Assembly (NCBI GenBank): GCA_900550025.1
Contig: URQP01000125.1
Span: forward strand, 1-5,803
Source of the DNA: an uncultured Porphyromonadaceae bacterium
GTDB taxonomy: Bacteria; Bacteroidota; Bacteroidia; Bacteroidales; Muribaculaceae
Direction: 5' to 3'
DNA length: 5,803 nt
Shown here piece by piece: positions 4,760-5,803 of this stretch (positions are counted from its first letter, which is position 1; every line of letters begins with the position of its first letter). The notes below the pieces were generated by a model. The model made no database searches. It saw nothing but the letters and a program-made list of their open reading frames with translations, and had not been told where the DNA came from. A program made the translations under genes and the position numbers.

Positions 4760-5803
4760 TGGCACAGGCGACGGCGTATCTGGCTTCCAAGCCACACTAC
4801 GAGATACTCGACGGGCTCCGGGGAGTGGCCGCACTGATGGTAATCGTGTTCCATCTCTTCGAAGCCCATGCGGGAGGCAACCACTTTATACAGATTATAA
4901 ACCACGGCTATCTTGCAGTGGATTTCTTCTTTATGCTTTCCGGCTTCGTGATAGGCTACGCTTACGACGACCGTTGGGACAGAATGAGCATAGGGGCATT
5001 TTTCAAACGCCGCCTGATACGCCTGCATCCGATGGTCGTGATGGGCAGCCTCGTAGGCGGCGCGCTATTCTATTTCCAAGCCGCTCCATGCTTTCCGCAA
5101 ATAGCCGGTACGCCTGTAGCCAAACTGGTGGCCATAATGCTTCTCGGCTGCACATTACTGCCATTGCCGTTGAAATGGGATGTAAGGGGATGGACCGAGA
5201 TGCATCCGCTGAACGGACCGGCATGGTCGCTTTATTACGAATACATCGCCAACATCCTCTATGCGCTTGTGGTACGCCGTTTCAGCAAGACGTTGCTATG
5301 GATTTTCGTAGTGCTGGCGGCATGCGCAACAACGCATCATCTGCTTACAACGCCAATGGGCGATATGGTCGGCGGATGGGCGTTGAACCTCGAACAGCAA
5401 AAAAACGGCTTCATCCGACTGTTGTACCCGTTCTTCGGCGGCTTACTGCTTTTCCGCATGGGATGGATTATGCCCCGGATAAAGCACGCCTTCCTCTACA
5501 GCAGCTTGTTGATTGTGCTTGTCCTTTCCCTGCCCCGCATCGGGGGAGAGGAAAACGTCTGGGCAAACGGTCTGTACGAGGCTCTTTGCATAATTTTCAT
5601 TTTCCCGCTCATTGTCTCGATAGGAGCCGGCGGACGGTTGACAGGCAAACATTCGTCACGAATCTGCAAATTCCTTGGCGACATATCCTACCCGATTTAT
5701 ATAACACACTACCCTATAGTATACGTGTATACGGCATGGGTGTCGCGCAACGACGCTACCATGGCCGAAGGCGCACCGTATATGTTGCTCGTTTTCGTGG
5801 CGG
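4759..5803 (+). CDS. Acyltransferase-3 family membrane protein (OafA/YrhL-like), 3' end missing
   Basis: An open frame from ATG 4759 to the right edge gives 348 residues with no stop. It is a polytopic membrane protein of the acyltransferase-3 family, which transfers acetyl or other acyl groups to sugars of envelope polysaccharides, lipopolysaccharide or peptidoglycan. Marks seen in order are YEILDGLRGVAAL (14-26), the probable catalytic His32 in VFH, VDFFFMLSGFVIG (54-66), the basic FFKRRLIRLHP (81-91), NGPAWSLYYEY (152-162) in place of the usual WSL-x-xE motif with Glu161, and LGDISYPIYITHYP (306-319) with the late conserved His317. Several hydrophobic helices lie between them. The family is usually about 340-400 residues, so little is missing. 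The ATG shares one base with the aminotransferase stop (TAATG), pointing to co-transcription and coupled translation; no Shine-Dalgarno is seen. The substrate cannot be told. Confidence 0.9.
   Translation, partial: MAQATAYLASKPHYEILDGLRGVAALMVIVFHLFEAHAGGNHFIQIINHGYLAVDFFFMLSGFVIGYAYDDRWDRMSIGAFFKRRLIRLHPMVVMGSLVGGALFYFQAAPCFPQIAGTPVAKLVAIMLLGCTLLPLPLKWDVRGWTEMHPLNGPAWSLYYEYIANILYALVVRRFSKTLLWIFVVLAACATTHHLLTTPMGDMVGGWALNLEQQKNGFIRLLYPFFGGLLLFRMGWIMPRIKHAFLYSSLLIVLVLSLPRIGGEENVWANGLYEALCIIFIFPLIVSIGAGGRLTGKHSSRICKFLGDISYPIYITHYPIVYVYTAWVSRNDATMAEGAPYMLLVFVA

Noticed and set aside
3893..4834. Minus-strand open frames (155 and 151 codons) opposite the aminotransferase
   Set aside because: They mirror the codon pattern of a well-conserved enzyme; no recognisable domain or start signals.

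Overview
The window reads like a chromosomal segment of a Bacteroidota genome, most likely order Bacteroidales. Supporting signs are promoter elements of the Bacteroidota type (TAnnTTTG, in one case with TTTG 19 nt upstream), a short-signal lipoprotein with a charged stretch after the lipidated Cys, an AAA_14/DUF4143 ATPase of the kind common in that phylum, and mostly weak Shine-Dalgarno signals. The species cannot be fixed from the sequence. All recognised genes lie on the + strand, and no stretch longer than about 135 bases lacks a gene.

Layout: (1) The 3' end of tatC (Tat protein export) enters from the left. (2) After a short gap with a hairpin and a possible promoter come lrgA and lrgB, two overlapping membrane-protein genes of the CidA/LrgA-LrgB type. 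(3) A 277-residue lipoprotein with a DUF3298/RsiV-like C-terminal domain follows, closed by a very strong intrinsic terminator. (4) A 385-residue AAA+ ATPase with a winged-helix region and a DUF4143, PD-(D/E)XK-like C-terminus comes next. (5) A class I aminotransferase of the aspartate aminotransferase type has its own -7 box. (6) It overlaps by one base an acyltransferase-3 (OafA-like) membrane protein that runs off the right edge.

The most notable structure is a perfect 39-bp direct repeat at 2235-2273 and 3423-3461 that brackets the ATPase gene almost exactly. The first copy carries the gene's -7 promoter element and ends one base before the ATG. The second copy supplies the last two codons and the stop codon. 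Repeat plus gene therefore form a 1188-bp unit. The ATPase gene also looks more AT-rich than its neighbours in hand-counted lines. This suggests a self-contained cassette inserted or duplicated between the lipoprotein terminator and the aminotransferase promoter, though no transposase or integrase is present.

The other genes are ordinary housekeeping or envelope functions. lrgA-lrgB are almost certainly one translationally coupled unit, and the aminotransferase and acyltransferase are probably co-transcribed. The rest share no obvious pathway.
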